From Hyaloscypha bicolor E (Eukaryota; Ascomycota; Leotiomycetes; Helotiales; Hyaloscyphaceae), in the NCBI RefSeq assembly GCF_002865645.1, contig NW_020194589.1, positions 914,812 to 978,811 of the forward strand: a DNA stretch of 64,000 nucleotides, given 5' to 3'. The notes under the pieces were generated by a model. The model was not told the DNA's origin. It saw only the letters and a list, made by a program, of their open reading frames with translations, and did not search any database. Made by a program: the position numbers and the translations under genes. Shown in pieces: positions 19,596-34,588 of the stretch. How positions within the stretch are numbered: the stretch's first letter is position 1; each line of letters opens with the position of its first letter.

Positions 19596-22500
19596 AACTT
19601 CTCCTCTAGGCCCTTATTCCTAAGAGGCCTGAGAAAACTATAAATAGCTTTATAAATAACTCTCTAAAACTTTTCCGGCTACTAGTTCTTTCTAAAAACT
19701 TCCTATAATTACCCTATTATTATATCAGGTAATGGAATTAAGAATATAATTTACTAATCCTATCTAGTTAACTTGCAAATTGCCTCTAGTAATTCCCTCT
19801 TATAAAAGTAGTACGGATATAGTATATACTATTAGATATAAAGCTTTTCCGGTCTCCTAATTAGTTTATAAATCCCAATTTAGCCTCTATTTGTAAATAA
19901 ATTATTACTTTATAGGCCCAAGAGCTTGGAAAAGTTAATCCGATTTTCTAATTTATTTATAAATTCCTTTTTTGGAATTTTCTAGGTATTTCTGGTATAG
20001 AACCAGTTCCGAATTCGTAATTACTATTTGGGAAAAGGGTATTATAAAAAGATTTCTCTTTTTCTATTAATTAATTATTTTTTCCCTTAATTATAATATT
20101 ATATTTAGCTTCTCCTTATTTCTTGCCTTTCTTTTTCAAGCCTTCTTTAAGTTCTTTTAAGCTCCTTTAAGCTTTATTTAAGTTCTCTTTTAATTTCCTT
20201 TTTTACTTTTTTATCTATTAAAATAAATACTTCTTTTAGTATTTATTAGCCTATTATTACTTATTTGGCTAATATTTCTATATCCTTAATTTGCTCTTAT
20301 TATCTTTAATATTTTAAGAATATTACTAAGTTTCCTAATCTCACTTATATTAAGAATAATAATTACTTAATATATAATTACTACTATTCTAAAAATAAGA
20401 AATATAATCTTATAAACTATAAATTCCTTTTTTTATTTCCTATTCTAATACTATTTAAAGTTCTTCAAATATATATAATATAGTTAAACTGCCTTTTTCA
20501 AGCTATTAATATATATAAGTACCTTTTCTAATTTTTATCTAAAAGAAAAAAGACTATTACTACTTTTTTTTATACTAAACTATATATATTTCTTATATTA
20601 AAGCTATTATTCGAGGCTAATAGATTTCTCTAATAATTTAAGAAATAGATTAAGTAATTCTTATTAGCTTAATATAAATATAAAGTATTTTTAATAATAT
20701 AATTAATATTCTTTAATATTAAATAAGCTTATTTCTTTCTTATTTCTTACTAATAGCTAATAGTTTTATAGGCTAATTTATTACTTGTTTCTTAAAAGAA
20801 TTCTAATAAAGATAATAATAAGGATAATAGAGAATAGTTATAAGAATAGGATATTTATAGAATATAGAAATTAAAGTTTTTAGAGTTTTTAATAATTTTT
20901 ATATAGGTTTTTTAAGAATAAATATATAGTTTTTAATAGTTTCCTAATAAAAGTATTTATTTTTTATACTTTTATTTAGCTAATAATATTATAATATTAT
21001 TCTTTTTTAAGTATTTTTTATAATTCTTAAGCTATATTTTCCAGATTATTTAATAGTTCCTATATATTATCTGCTAGTAAATAGCCTTTTTAATAAACGA
21101 AATGCCTTTTTTTTTAACTTTTCTTATAAGCTATAATAAATTCTATTTCAAATTCCTCTTTATCTTTAATTTTAACCGGTTCTAATTCTATTATAATACT
21201 AGCTTATAGGTATTATAATTCTAAGAAAGAAATATAAAAATAGTAATTCCAAATAATATATCTATTTATATATTCCTATAATTTCTAGTATTTTAAAAGA
21301 GTCGAAATATTTATTTACTAGCTTTATACTAGGTTATAGCTATTAGGTATTCTTTATATAAAGTATAACTTTATTATATATATTGAATTCCTTATTAATA
21401 TACTTTTTATTATAATACTTTTTCTATATATCTATTACTTTTTACTATTACTTTTCTAGTACTTCCCGTTTTACTTGAATTTTCTATATTCTTTCTTATA
21501 TTACTAGTATTTCTCTTTCTGGAATATTATTCTTAATATATAGTTTAATACTAGAATAGAATTCATATAATATATAGAATAAAGAAATTTCTATTATTAA
21601 ATATATAGAATTATTATATATAAATTTTATAAGAATAAGCTTTATTATCTAGTTATCCTACTAGTAACTAGTATAGTATTTCAAATACTATTTCAGAATT
21701 TGGTTTAGATTCTCTGTTTATCTATTAGTTTATAAGTAAAATACTATACTTAATTATTATTAAATCTTTAAATAGAAATACAAACTTAACTAGAACTTAT
21801 TTATAAAAACAGATTCTTTATTAGAAGTTATATCTATAAATATACCGAAATCTTTAATAATATAATATATAAATAGCTCTACTAACTTAGGAGCCAAGAT
21901 GTTTTTAATAATTGGAATATATTATATTATTTTCATATATTTATTAATAATAATAAGTATAAAATTATATATCTTATTATAAAATCTAAAAAAAAGTAGT
22001 CCCGTAATAAAGTTTATAGTAATTTCTTATTATAGCTTTAAAAAAAAGAAAATAAACTAAATATACTATATAGTAAATATCTCTTAATCTTAGTTTATTA
22101 ATATATAGAATAAGTTCTAATATAGTCTTTTATATTCTTTTTTATACTTTACTAGAAGTACTTTTTCTAGAGAATCTCTAGTATTTTACTAATACTAAAA
22201 TATCTATTTATAGAATTATTATAGTTAGCTTATAGTAATTCTTTTTTAAAAGCCGGCTTATTTAATATATAAATAGTATCCCGATATTTTAATAATCCAG
22301 ATATATTAAATTCCCAAGTTTTAATAGCTCTAGTAAAGGTTTTTTTAAGAACTATTTATATTACTAGTATTATACTAATAAATTAAGCTTTTAGTATTAT
22401 AATAATAATTTAAATAATATGTTTCTGCTTTCCTTATATACTATTTCGGATCTAGCTATTTATATAGCTAGAATCCGTAATATATATTATTTATAACTAG

Positions 22501-23279
22501 CTATACTAATAATAGGCTCAAGTAATAGTATTTCTAGTATTATTCTATTACTAAAATAGATTTCCTTTTCGGAATTCTTTAGTATTTTACTAATTAAAAA
22601 ATGCCTATTTCCTTTCTTTTAGGCCTTATATTATAATATTATAAGAATAGTATAATATTTTATTACTATTATTTATAGAACTCTCTATTCTATATTTTAT
22701 AACTTATTATAAAATATAGATAGTAAAGTATCTTTATCTATTCTTATTATAAAGTCTGGTCTTTTTAATAACTTATTAGTAGAATTACTATATTTTAGCT
22801 AGTATTTTAAAATAAAGTCGAAAATAGCTAATTCTTCTATTTATCTTATCTATTAACTATTTAGTTTTCTTTTAATTATAAAATATTTCAAGTTATTATA
22901 ATTTATTTTAATAATAATAATATATTAGATATATATTAGATAATACTATTAATACGAAATATTAAAATAATAGCTAAAAGTTTAAAATTATATATTTTAT
23001 ACCTATATTTAATTATAGTTATCTTTTTTAAATAGAAGATAATAGAGTATTACCTAGCTTCTATTTCTTTACTAAAGAGCTAGAAAATTATACTTATAAT
23101 TACGAATCCTAAAGTATTTATTTCTATATAAATCTTTAAAACTAAATCGAAATAATAAAGAATTAGTATTATTATAAATATAATTTATAACTTCTTAAAA
23201 GCCTTATTTGCTTTATTTATCTAGCTAAAATAATATTATAGATTTCTACTAGTTTTTAATAAATTAATTAATCTTTTTA

Positions 23280-24000
23280 TTATTCTGAAATATTTATAGA
23301 TAAATCTCTAGTAGAAGTTAGTAAAATCCAGAAATACTTGGATTTCTCGGATATTATTTTTTAGGGCCGGCCATTTCCTAATAACTATAATTCGGCTAGC
23401 TTCTATTTCTATATTATCTGGGCTAATTATAAATCCCAGAAATTATATTCTTTTTATATTAAACTCGTATTTTATTAAGTTTATAAAGAGCTAGTATTAT
23501 TATAATTATTTAAATATATATTAGACTACTACTATATACTATTCTGGGTTCTCTAAATAAATTAAAATATTATCTAGATAAACTATATAAATAATATCTA
23601 TAAAGCCTACTAATATATAGTTAATATATATCTGAAATATTACTAAAGTATTAGATAATCTAAAGAATATAATATAATATTTAAAATATCTATAATATAT
23701 TCGGAATATTGTTTTTTATTTATTACTCTTCTATATTTATAACTAATAATAAATATTCTTTAAGTTTAGTTTTATATATATCTTAGTACTATAAAGCCTA
23801 TTTATTATTTTACTAATAAGTAGTAATAGTATTCGGTTCTTAATAATAATCCTATTTAAACTCTAGTAATTAATATATAAATATAGGCTGCTTTTTTTCT
23901 TTAAAACAAATATAATTAGAATACTAGCTAGGCTAATAAAATAATAGATCTATTTCTTTTCCAAGCTAGTATTAAGATATTCCTAAAAGATTTTAAGCTT
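23280..24000 (-). pseudogene. reverse transcriptase remnant
   Basis: The region around 23,540-23,600 reads DIIYIVYLDNILIYLENPE on the minus strand, the YLDD-box of Ty3/gypsy RT with the second catalytic aspartate changed to asparagine (a G-to-A transition). Upstream, about 23640-23700 reads as YRYFKYYIIFFRLSNTLVIF, the block just before the catalytic loop. Many stops (TAA/TAG) lie on either side. Confidence 0.85.
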
Positions 24001-25955
24001 CCTTTCTAATAAAAAATATATAGGTTTATATAATAATTAGAATTCTAATTCCAGATTTATATAATACTTTATTATATAGTAATTAGATAGTATATCTATA
24101 GCTTTTATAGAAAATACTCGAAAAAGATTCTAATATTTCTTAAAAAATATAATTATTTTATTTATAATAATAGTAGTAATTCTTTAGCTATTTATTATAG
24201 AATAGGTAATTAATAGAAAAATATATGCCTTATATTTTACTATTTTAGTAAACTTCCTAATATTTAGAATTTTAATCTTTTATAATTGAATTTAGTATTT
24301 CTATATTACTTTCCTAAAGGAAATTAGGAAATTAATCTAATAAAACTATAGGAATTCAAATATTATATTAATATAATATAAAGTATATATTAGCCTTTCT
24401 TTAGTTCCCTAATATATTTTTAGTAGTAATTTCAAGAATATAATTTCTATATAAATAGATTTTTCTTTTCTCTAATAAGAATAAAAGAGTTACTTTTAAT
24501 ATTAATAGAATACTTATATCTAAAGCTAATCTTCTTTTTATATAATTGGCCTTTATACCCGAATTAACTAATATTCTAATTCTTTATTTTATCTTTTCTT
24601 ATTTTAATAATAACCTTAATTACTATTTTCATTTTAGGAGCTTTGCTTTCTATAATATAAATAAGTATAATTATTATAGAATATATCTGTTTCCCGGCTT
24701 CTTTAATTCTAGATACTTATATGATTTATAGCTAGACTTATTATAATTATAGTAAATCGGTTTCTTTCGATTTAAATAAATAATAATATAATAACTCTTT
24801 TTTTAGTAAATAAAACAAATTATATCCGGTTTTATAGATCTCAATACAGGTATTATATTAAATTCTATTATTATATCTTTATTATTCCGGTTTTATAAAC
24901 CTTATAACGGAAATATACTTTATTTTATATTTTTTTATATTTTTTGTTTTTTTATATTTTTTATATTTTTATATTTTTTTTATTTATTTTTACTATTTTA
25001 TTGAATTATTATTATATTTCTATTAAGTAAATAGGTTTAAATTATTCTTAATTATTATAGTTATAGAAATAAGCTTTTCTATTTCTTATAAAGTATTTCC
25101 TTAATAATTAATTTTATCTCGAATTTCCTGCTTTAAATTACTAAATAAATTATTCTGCTTTTATAATAAACCTATATATTTCAAGTTATCTAATAGGCTA
25201 TTTAAGTAAAATATAAAGCTTTAGATATTTTGGCCTAGCTATTATTTAATATCCTTAAACTTAATAAGGGTATTATTATTATAGTTTTCTGAATCCAAGA
25301 TAAAATTCTTTATAAACTTAATAAAGATCTCCTAATTTATAGTATTAATATCTATTAATTACTTTCTATATTTCTAGATATCTCTAGCTATATTTTTAAA
25401 ATAGAAAGTATAATATATAACTTTTATTATATTAATAGCCTAGATAATTCTATTATCTTTATACTATTTTAATTCTATCTAGTAAAAGAAGTTCTAGAAT
25501 TCTTTAATATTCTTTTTCTAGTAAATAGATAGTTCTCGGGTTTTTAGAATCTTTTAAACTAAAAGTACTACTAGAAATATAACAGGTTCTATATTAAATA
25601 TCCGAATATTTTTAAGATAATAGATCTAAGCCTCTAGCTTTTCTAGATTCTCTCTTTATTATATCTCTATTTCTAATTCAATAATATAATAGCAAGCTAC
25701 TACTAATTTCTCTATTATTATTATTCTATTAGCTAGTTCTAGAGATATCTGAGTTTTATTTCTTTTTTCTAATTAGATAATATAAAGAATATTTAACTAG
25801 ATACTTCCCTAGATATCTAGCTAGATTACTATAGTAGTAATAGAGGCACTTCTTCTAGTTAATACTCTAGCTATTAATAGTTTTATCTATTAATAGCTTA
25901 ATTATCTTATAATAAATTACTTCCCGAAAATTAGATTAATTAGAATATAAAGTAT

Positions 25956-26239
25956 ATATAAATAGTTAAGGTAAATAAGCTATAGAATAATACTTGTAAA
26001 TATAACTAATTCCAAGAATTAATTCTAATAAAAGACTAATTAATATTCCTTTCTAAAGCTAGAAGTATTTCTTTATATATTTCCTAGTATTTAGCTAAGC
26101 CTATAAAGTACTTTACTTAACTAGGAAATATAATTTCATATAATTCATATAATTCTAATTATAAGCTTTATTTAAAATAGGAAACTAGATCTATAATATC
26201 TAATATCTATTTATATATTATTATATATATTTATTATAT
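25956..26239 (-). repeat. 5' LTR of the minus-strand gypsy element
   Basis: Pairs with 19311-19595; more AT-rich than its partner, with the differences being transitions. Confidence 0.9.
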
Positions 26240-29200
26240 AAAACTATTTTTAAGACAAGTTTCTATTTTTAAGCTTAATTATATAAGAAAAACTCTAGAC
26301 TCTTCTAAAATTAATTCAGAAAACCTTAATAACTATTAAATAATTATTATATTATACTTATTTAAGGGCTATAAATAAATAGTATATATTTTTAATTTAA
26401 TTTAATTATAAAATAACTAATATATTTTTAGTAAAAAATTTATAAAATAAAGAATTAGAAAATTAATAAGTAATTATAAGAGCCATTATTATCTTAATAA
26501 TTATAAGTTAGTTAATATAGATATTATATTAAAGAGTAATAAGCTTTATAAGTAATTAATATTAATTTATAAAATAATAACTAATAATTTTTATAACTAC
26601 TTTTTAAGACTCAGATTAAATATCTATTATTAAATTATTTAGTAAAGCTACTAGTTAAACTAGCAAAGGCTTTACTATAGTTTATTTTAAAAGATTATTA
26701 TTAGACTTTATAATTAATAATAATATTTCTTTTAGAGTTATTACTATTCTAAGCTTTAAAAAGCTATTTTAATATTTAAACTAGTAAGTTTTATTTAAAA
26801 ATTACCTATATTAATATATAACTAATCTTTATATAATAAAGTATTACCTTTATATTCTAAAGTACTTATAAATAAGCTTATTTTAAGATATAATAATTAT
26901 AGTAATCTCAGGTCTAGTATTTACTATTCCGGGTTTAGTACCTGCTATATTAGATAAAATATATATATACGGGCCAGCTACTACTTTTACTATTTATAAA
27001 AGTTACTCTCTTACCTAGCTCGACTATCTTCCTCTTTAATTAATCTTTTTCTAATACTCTTTCTCTTAGCCATTTAGTCTCGTTATATAATACTAACCCT
27101 TATTTATACTAGCTCAAGTATCTATATCTGGAAGAGCTAGACTATAACTGGAAATCCCAGTTCAAATATTCGTATCTATATACCAAAGTACTCGTATTCG
27201 AGCTCAAGTACTAGAACCTGAAAATACTATTCTCCGAATATAATAATAGGAAATCCCAGTACTAGTACTAATACTAGTATTTAGATATTAGAGCTCTTAT
27301 CTTCGAGCTCAAAGTCTAGTATCTGAAAATTCTAACTTTTATAAATAGTAATTAGATTCTCTATTTTAAGTATAAGTACTTAGGTATTAGGGTATTTGTT
27401 CCTAGCCCCGAGCTAAGACTATAGTTTAACTAATATATTAAAGTATATAGCTTCGGGAAGAATAGCCTAGTATTTTATTCTAAGTATTAAGAGTCCTTAT
27501 TATTAATAAGGTTTCTAAGAGTTTAAATATCTCAAGAAAGTAAAATAGTAAAATATTATAGAAATGGATCTAATAACTATAGGGCAAGAGACATTTATAT
27601 AATCTTATAGGCTATAAAGTATATAGATAATATAAAGAAGTTATTTAGGATAAATAATATATAAATATAACTTAATATAATTCAATATTTCAAGTTTATT
27701 AAATTTAGTATTTCCTATCTATTTAAATATTACTAATTACCTTAAATTATCTCTTATATAAACTAGTAGCTGCCCTTTTATAAAATAATATATTTAAATA
27801 GCTATTTTTAGCTATATAGAATAATATAATTATAGTCTCTAATATCTCTATTATCTATATTACCTTTTAAAGCTTCTAATAATAAATTAAGTAGGAAAAA
27901 AGAAAAGAAATAGAAAGCTAGAAAAGGAATAAAATAATAAGTAAAATAGTAACTATATATTTATACTAATTATTTCTCTTTGGTTTAGTATTAAAAATTT
28001 ATTAATACTAGTAATCTAATAGTACTAGTATTTTTTTAGTACTAATAAATTATTTATACTAGTAATTTAATAGTACTAGTAGTCTCTTAATACTAATTAT
28101 ATATTTATACTAACTATTTCTTAGTATAATTAATTTTATAGTACTAATAAATTATTAGTACTAGTAATTTTATAATACTAATAGCTTTTTAGTACTAATA
28201 GCTTCTTAATACTAATAGCTTCTTAGTACTAATAGCTTCTTAATACTAATAGCTTCTTAGTACTAATAGCTTCTTAGTACTAATAGCTTCTTAGTACTAA
28301 TAGCTTCTTAATACTAATAGTTTAATAGTACTAACTATATATTTATTCTAATAGTATTTTAGTATTAATTTAACTTTTATACTAACTATTTCCTTATACT
28401 ATTATTTTTCCGGTATTAATATATTTTTATATTATATCTATTTATATAATCTAAACTTAGTTTTATAACTCCTATATATCTTGCTCTATAGATAGGTAAT
28501 AGTTATTATTATTAGAATAATACTTTTCTTAAATTAAAATAATATCTGAATATAATTCCTTAATAATAAAAAGTTAGTCTATAGGATAATATTTGATTTA
28601 ATTAAAGTAATAGTTAATATTAGAGATAAAAAGAGAGCAAATAGTAATTTTATAGAAATAATAATACTTTTTCTTATAAATACTAGAGAATAATATTCTA
28701 TTACTTCTTATATATTACGGGATAATAAATAGAGAGATTACCCGAGTATTTAATAACTAAATAGCCTTAAGTAATAGTTTAAGTTTCTATAAAGTATTAG
28801 TTAAAGAATATTAAGATCTCTAAATAGAGTTATAGTTTATATTAAGTCTTACTACTTTACTAAACTATAACTATTTCTTCTATATATATTAAAGGAGCCT
28901 ACTTTACTAATTAGATACTTTTCCTTAATAGATTTAAATATTCTTATAAATGAGTTTATTCTTATTAATAAGCAAGAAGTAATTAAATATATAATATATT
29001 TATTTATATAAGTTCTAGAAACTTTTAAAAACAAGTATTAAGAAGTAATTTAATTTCTTATTATTATATTTAATATAGACCTACCTTTATTAAATTTGCT
29101 TAATGGATTTTCGGATTAATATTAGTTATAGAGAATATAAGAATTATTTTATAAAAATGCTTTTGAGATAATAAAGCTTTTCTAGTTCTTAACCCAGATT

Positions 29201-32200
29201 ATATATCTGGGTTCTGAGATTAAAGAAAGTTAGGTAATTAATAGCTATAAGTTATTTTAGATAGCAGGTTATCTAATTTTAATAAACTCTATTAATTTTT
29301 ATAATTATATAAATTATATTAATAGCCCTATTTAATTATAATCTTAAGTTATATTACTAAGGAATTCTTTTCTAATATTCTACTTATAATTAATAATATT
29401 TATCTAAATAAGCTAGCTACTAATTAGATATATATCTTATCTTATAAATTAGAGATATATCTTATCTTATAAATATAGTAATAAATTATAAATCGAAGCC
29501 TATTAGCTAAGATAAGAGATACTCTCTAGTAAATCTTCTATTCTTATAAATAAGATTGGCCTAACTTCAAATACTTATAAATAATAAAGCTTAGCTTATA
29601 TTACTTCTTATTACTATTTAGTATAATCTTATTAAAACTATCTTATTACCTTACTCAAATAGCTATAGCTTTATTATAAGCAAATATAAACGGGAGAAAA
29701 CAGAGAATAAGATTATAGATAAGATTTTTTAGAGCTTCTAAATAAGCTTAGAAATAGTCTTAGAGACTATAGACAGGTTAGATCTTATAATACCTAAAGT
29801 TCTATAATAATAGGTTTGGAAAAGAGGCTTCTATTTCTTTCTAATACTTATAAGGCTTCTAGAAGCCTATAATTTATACTTTATACCTCCGGATATAATT
29901 TATCTTATATTATAGAAAAGGTTATAAAGGAAATACTATTCGGGTATTATATATCTCTATTTTAACTAAATTTATAACTTGAAAAATAATCTTATATATA
30001 TTATAAATTCTTTTTAGTCTAAATATACTATTACTTTTATAAAAGTCTCTTTCTAATCTAATCTAGCTTTAGAATAGCTAGATTTCTAAAATAAGATATA
30101 TAGTATATAATTATAGGCCTAATAGAACTAAGATAATAAGAGAAGAATTTACTAAATATTAGATAAAATATAAAAAGAAAATCGAGAACTATTATCTAGA
30201 GAATATATCTATAGTTAATTCTAAATAAATTTACTTTATATAACTTCTAGATATAAGATTATAATATTTATCTATATAGGAATATATTATAATTATTTAC
30301 TATTATAAATATTTGCTATTTCTAAAAAACTCCGAGTATTATAAAGTAATAGGCCTAGAAATAATAAACTAAATCTTTCGGAATTCTTAAATAGCTAGTA
30401 ATATTTAATAGACTACTAGATAAATATTTCCTTATAGCTATAAAATAAATAGAAAAATAGAGATATAAATACTTCTAGCTAAACTATCTTTCTTTATATA
30501 GCTTTAAAAGTAGTATCTCTTATATATAATATTATTTTTTACTTATTTAACTAATCTATATACTTAAACTCTATTTAAAGCAAACTTGCTACTATATATA
30601 ATACTTTAATATATATTTAGTTCCTTTAGTTACTTAATTTTAAGCTTTAGAAAATTAAAGAAAAGAGGCCCGAAACTCACTTTTATTATTATTCCAATTA
30701 TTTAAAAAGTAATTTAATAGCTATTAAAGATAATTAATTTAGATTATTATATCTAATTTTTATATAATATAGATACTAATAAGAGAGTTATAAGATAGCT
30801 TATTATATTAATATATATTCTAAGAGTAGATATTTATTCGTTTATAAAGAAATAGATTCTTTAAATAATTAGGTTTTTTAAATAGATTTAAAAGTATTAC
30901 ATATAAATATAATTAATAAATATTTATATAAATAATTTCAAAATACTATATTTTATAGATCTATATAGAGATATAACCTATATCTAGTTCTTAGTTTATA
31001 ATTCAATTATATATAAAGTTCTTTATTCTAGTTCGAATTATATTTATATACTAGATTATTATAATTTTACTATTAAGCTTACTATTTAATATTAGAGAAA
31101 TTATATAGCTAGAATATAGATATATTCTCGTTATATAACTTATAAGATATAGTACTATAAATAGTTAAAATACTTACTTTTTAATTTCTTTAAAATATAT
31201 TTTATATATTATATTATTATAGTTATATAAATTAATTTCCTTAAATATTATAGGTATTATAACTCTATACTAGAACTAGATCAGGATTCGAAATATAATT
31301 AGTTAATTAAATATTTTTAGTATTTTATACTTTAGAATAAGTTCTATATAGTAAACTAGCTTATATTTATAACTAGAAGTTCTCGAACTAAAAAGATCTA
31401 TATCCGGCTATATATTTAAGATATCTGTTTTGTTTTCTTCTAGAATAATTAGATACTTCCTTATTAAAATACAGTATTTTCTATTTATAAATTAAATATA
31501 TAATTTAAGAACTTTTAGATCTATTAATTATAGTAATTCTTATTATATTTATTTACTATTTAGATTTTTTACTTATAGCCTAAAAATATATTAATTATTT
31601 AATATCTTCTCTATTAAGCTTATAACTCTTATTATAGTAATTATTCTATTTATTTCTAGGGTTATATTATAACTTAAATAAACTAAGATAATCTGTTTTT
31701 ATATTTTATATATTTCTGTTCTAGATAATAACTTTAAATTTATTTTCTTACTTATTATAGCCTTTTTAAAGAATTAATAGCTTCGCCTATAGCTATAGCT
31801 ATTATATACTAGATTAGATATATTTATTAAATAAGACTTTAAGGTATTAATATAAATATAATTCTAGAATAGTTTATTAGCTATAAAATATAAGACTTTT
31901 AGTAAAAATAATTATTCTTAAAGAATCTATATACGAGTATCTAAAACTCTTAAAAGTCTTTTAGTATCTAATTTATAATAATTTATAAAAGCAAAAAGCT
32001 ATCTAGATTTTTAAAATAATACCTTTTATTAATAAAAGAGCTAAAGATTAAAAATATAAAGCTATTTATACTAATAAATTCTTTATTAAAAGACTCTATT
32101 CTTATAGTAATTATTAATAATAGTAGTAATAATTATAAGTGCGTTTCGAAATCTATTAGCTATATTTAAGATTTAGCTCTTTTAGTCTAATAAGTTATTT

Positions 32201-34400
32201 TAAATAATATAAAGTATATTAATCTATAAATAATAAAAACTAAGCTTTCTAGTAATAACTATAGTATTACGAAAACTTTTAGATAAAGTATATATTAGTA
32301 TAAAGATTAACTAATTATTCAAATTTTTTAATCTTATTTTAACTATATTATAATCTCTTTATTAATAGCTTAATATTAGATAATAATTGAAATATTCTTT
32401 ACTTAAATAGAGAAATAGTTCTTGAGATTTATTTAGTACCCTAATATTAATTATATATAAAAGAAGAAATAAAGAACGTTTTTAATACTAATAGTATAAG
32501 AAATAAATAAAATAAAATAAAGTATTAATATACTATTCTAGTAAGTTATATATATTATAACTCTAGAGTACTATTTTAAAATAATTCTAAAGTATTTAGT
32601 TATATAACTATATTATATAGGAGTAGTATAAACTAAGCCTATTTAAGTAATAGTTTGCCCTTTTAACTTATTAAAGCTTATTTAAGTTCCGGAATTCCTT
32701 AAAAGCTCTTTTTAAGTCTTTTACTTTAAGTACTAATAACTTTATAATTATAAAAGCTATTAATAAGAATTTTAATATATTTTAAAACTAATAAGTTAAA
32801 ATACTATTTGAAAGCTTAGAAATATAGAGAATTTTCTAGTAGTAGTTTTAGATTTTATTTATAAGTAAATACTTTAATCTTAAATATTTTCTTTATTAGA
32901 TTCTAATTCTATTACTAATTCTTACTAACTATTATTAATACTACTACTATTACTAATAGTATATACTCTATTAATAAGTCTCTCGAAGCTTCTAGAAGTA
33001 GTATTTCTAATATATAAAAAGAAGTAAAAAGAGATCTAAAAAGAGATCTAAAAAGAAATATATAAGAAAACGAGTTTTATATCTCTATTATAAAGAATTA
33101 AAAGAATATAGTAATTTTTTAGGCTCTAGTTTTATAAATAATCTAGCTTCTTTTCTATTATATAGAAATCTTAAGTTATATAACTAAATATTCTAAAATA
33201 ATTCTAAAATAACTTTAAAATTACTTAAAAGTATTTTCTAAAAATCTATAACTCTAGTATTTAAGAGTTATTTTAGAATACTAGAATATTTTTACTTATA
33301 TTACATACTAGTTATATTTAATATATTATATTAAATATATATATATAATTATATTCTAGCTATAGCTAATATATTTACTAATCTAGTAATAGAATTATTA
33401 AAGCTATTAATCTATAAGAATAAGGTTATTATATTATTTAGTAAATAATTAATCTAGTAGAATTAATAGAATACAAATATCTTATTATTTAGTAAAGTAA
33501 TATAAATAAATCCTAACTTATTTCCGTATTATATTTTAATCTTATTTATAAAATCGAACTATAGCTACTTTTATAAGGCTTTTAAATAATATATTAAATA
33601 AGCCTTATATATTAATTAAATATCCAAATTCAAGTACTTGGTTCTAGGTTCTAATCTAATATCTTAAAATAAAGTTCTATTACTTTCTATTCTAGTAATT
33701 AAGTTTTCTAATACCGGATTCGGGCTATATAAGAAGTCTAAGATTATTTTATATAATATATAACTATTTTCTATAAAACTTTTAATCTTTTTAAGAATAA
33801 GATAATTATAATATATATTTTCCTGTTTTAGTATTCTCTTAATATATTCTTTTTCTTAACTAGAATAAAGTTAATTCTGAAAATATATATATTTTAAATA
33901 GAACTAAAGTCTAGTTCTTTAGTTATTTAGAATAGATTTAAGAATTTCTAATAGAATTATCTTAAAAGCTTTTACTTTAATAAGAATATATTTAATAAGG
34001 CTATTATTTCGAATAAAAACATTTATTAAAATAATATTTCTAGTCTAGATAACTAGTTTCTATATACTAGTATAACTATATCTCTTCTTATTAAAAGTTC
34101 CTTTATATTATAATAATAATAAAATAACTCGAAAATGTTTATAATTAAATATAAGATTTATAGGTATTATTTTATTACTTATTTAAAGAATAATAGTAAT
34201 ATTATAATAAGTCTATTTATATAACTAATTCTCGAAATTATCTAGTATTATTATATAACTAAATAGCTTAAATATTTAAATATAATAACTAGTTTATATC
34301 TATAATTATAATAGCTTAATACTAAAAAAATAATTCTATAACTAGAACTTAAAATAAAATTAAAAAAATACTAGAAATAAGCCTATTTAATCTATTATAT
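26240..34400. other. RIP-degraded AT-rich region, no gene recognised
   Basis: Dominated by TA-rich sequence with short residual GC clusters, for example around 26900-27480. No open frame above about 60 codons with coding character. A perfect 9-bp-arm palindrome AACCCAGAT/ATCTGGGTT sits at 29191-29213. A minisatellite lies at 27990-28420. Likely further transposon remnants, but I see no diagnostic motif. Confidence 0.6.
27990..28420. repeat. AGTACTAATA-based minisatellite, 17-bp unit at its core
   Basis: From about 28180 to 28320 the unit TAGCTTCTTAGTACTAA repeats about eight times at 17-bp spacing, alternating GTACT and ATACT. The flanking 200 bp on the left and 100 bp on the right hold looser variants (TAGTACTAGTA, TTTATACTAACTATTTC). 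A 17-bp period excludes an encoded peptide repeat. Confidence 0.85.
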
Positions 34401-34410
34401 ATATTATAAG

Positions 34411-34588
34411 CTATAATAATAACCTTATTAACTATAATAATAACCTTATTAACTATAATAATAACCTTATTAACTATAATAATACCTTATTAACTATAAT
34501 AATAACCTTATTAACTATAATAATAACCTTATTAACTATAATAATAACCTTATTAACTATAATAATAACCTTATTAACTATAATAATA
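34411..34588. repeat. 21-bp tandem repeat, 8 copies
   Basis: The unit AATAATAACCTTATTAACTAT recurs with AACCTT at 34421, 34442, 34463, a slightly shortened copy near 34483, then 34504, 34525, 34546 and 34567. Copies are almost identical, so the array is young relative to surrounding decay or is being homogenised. Confidence 0.92.

Larger units (their letters stand above)
19311..26239 (-). mobile_element. Ty3/gypsy LTR retrotransposon, RIP-degraded, 6.9 kb
   Basis: Two direct repeats of about 285 bp (19311-19595 and 25956-26239) flank a minus-strand internal region. The right-hand repeat is therefore the 5' LTR. Minus-strand translation near 25550-25230 shows gag-like sequence with many stops. 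Near 23700-23530 the reverse transcriptase palm motif reads IVYLDNILIYLENPE, where LDD is expected, preceded by F-x-L-x-N-x-x-x-x-F-Q and GFIDI. Distance from 5' LTR to RT (about 2.3 kb) and about 4 kb beyond it fit a gag-PR-RT-RH-IN order. All LTR-to-LTR differences I checked are C/T or G/A. Confidence 0.88.

Noticed and set aside
28180..28325. Regular array considered as a CRISPR
   Set aside because: It is a head-to-tail 17-bp repeat without unique spacers, in a eukaryotic genome. The same applies to the 21-, 28- and 51-bp arrays.
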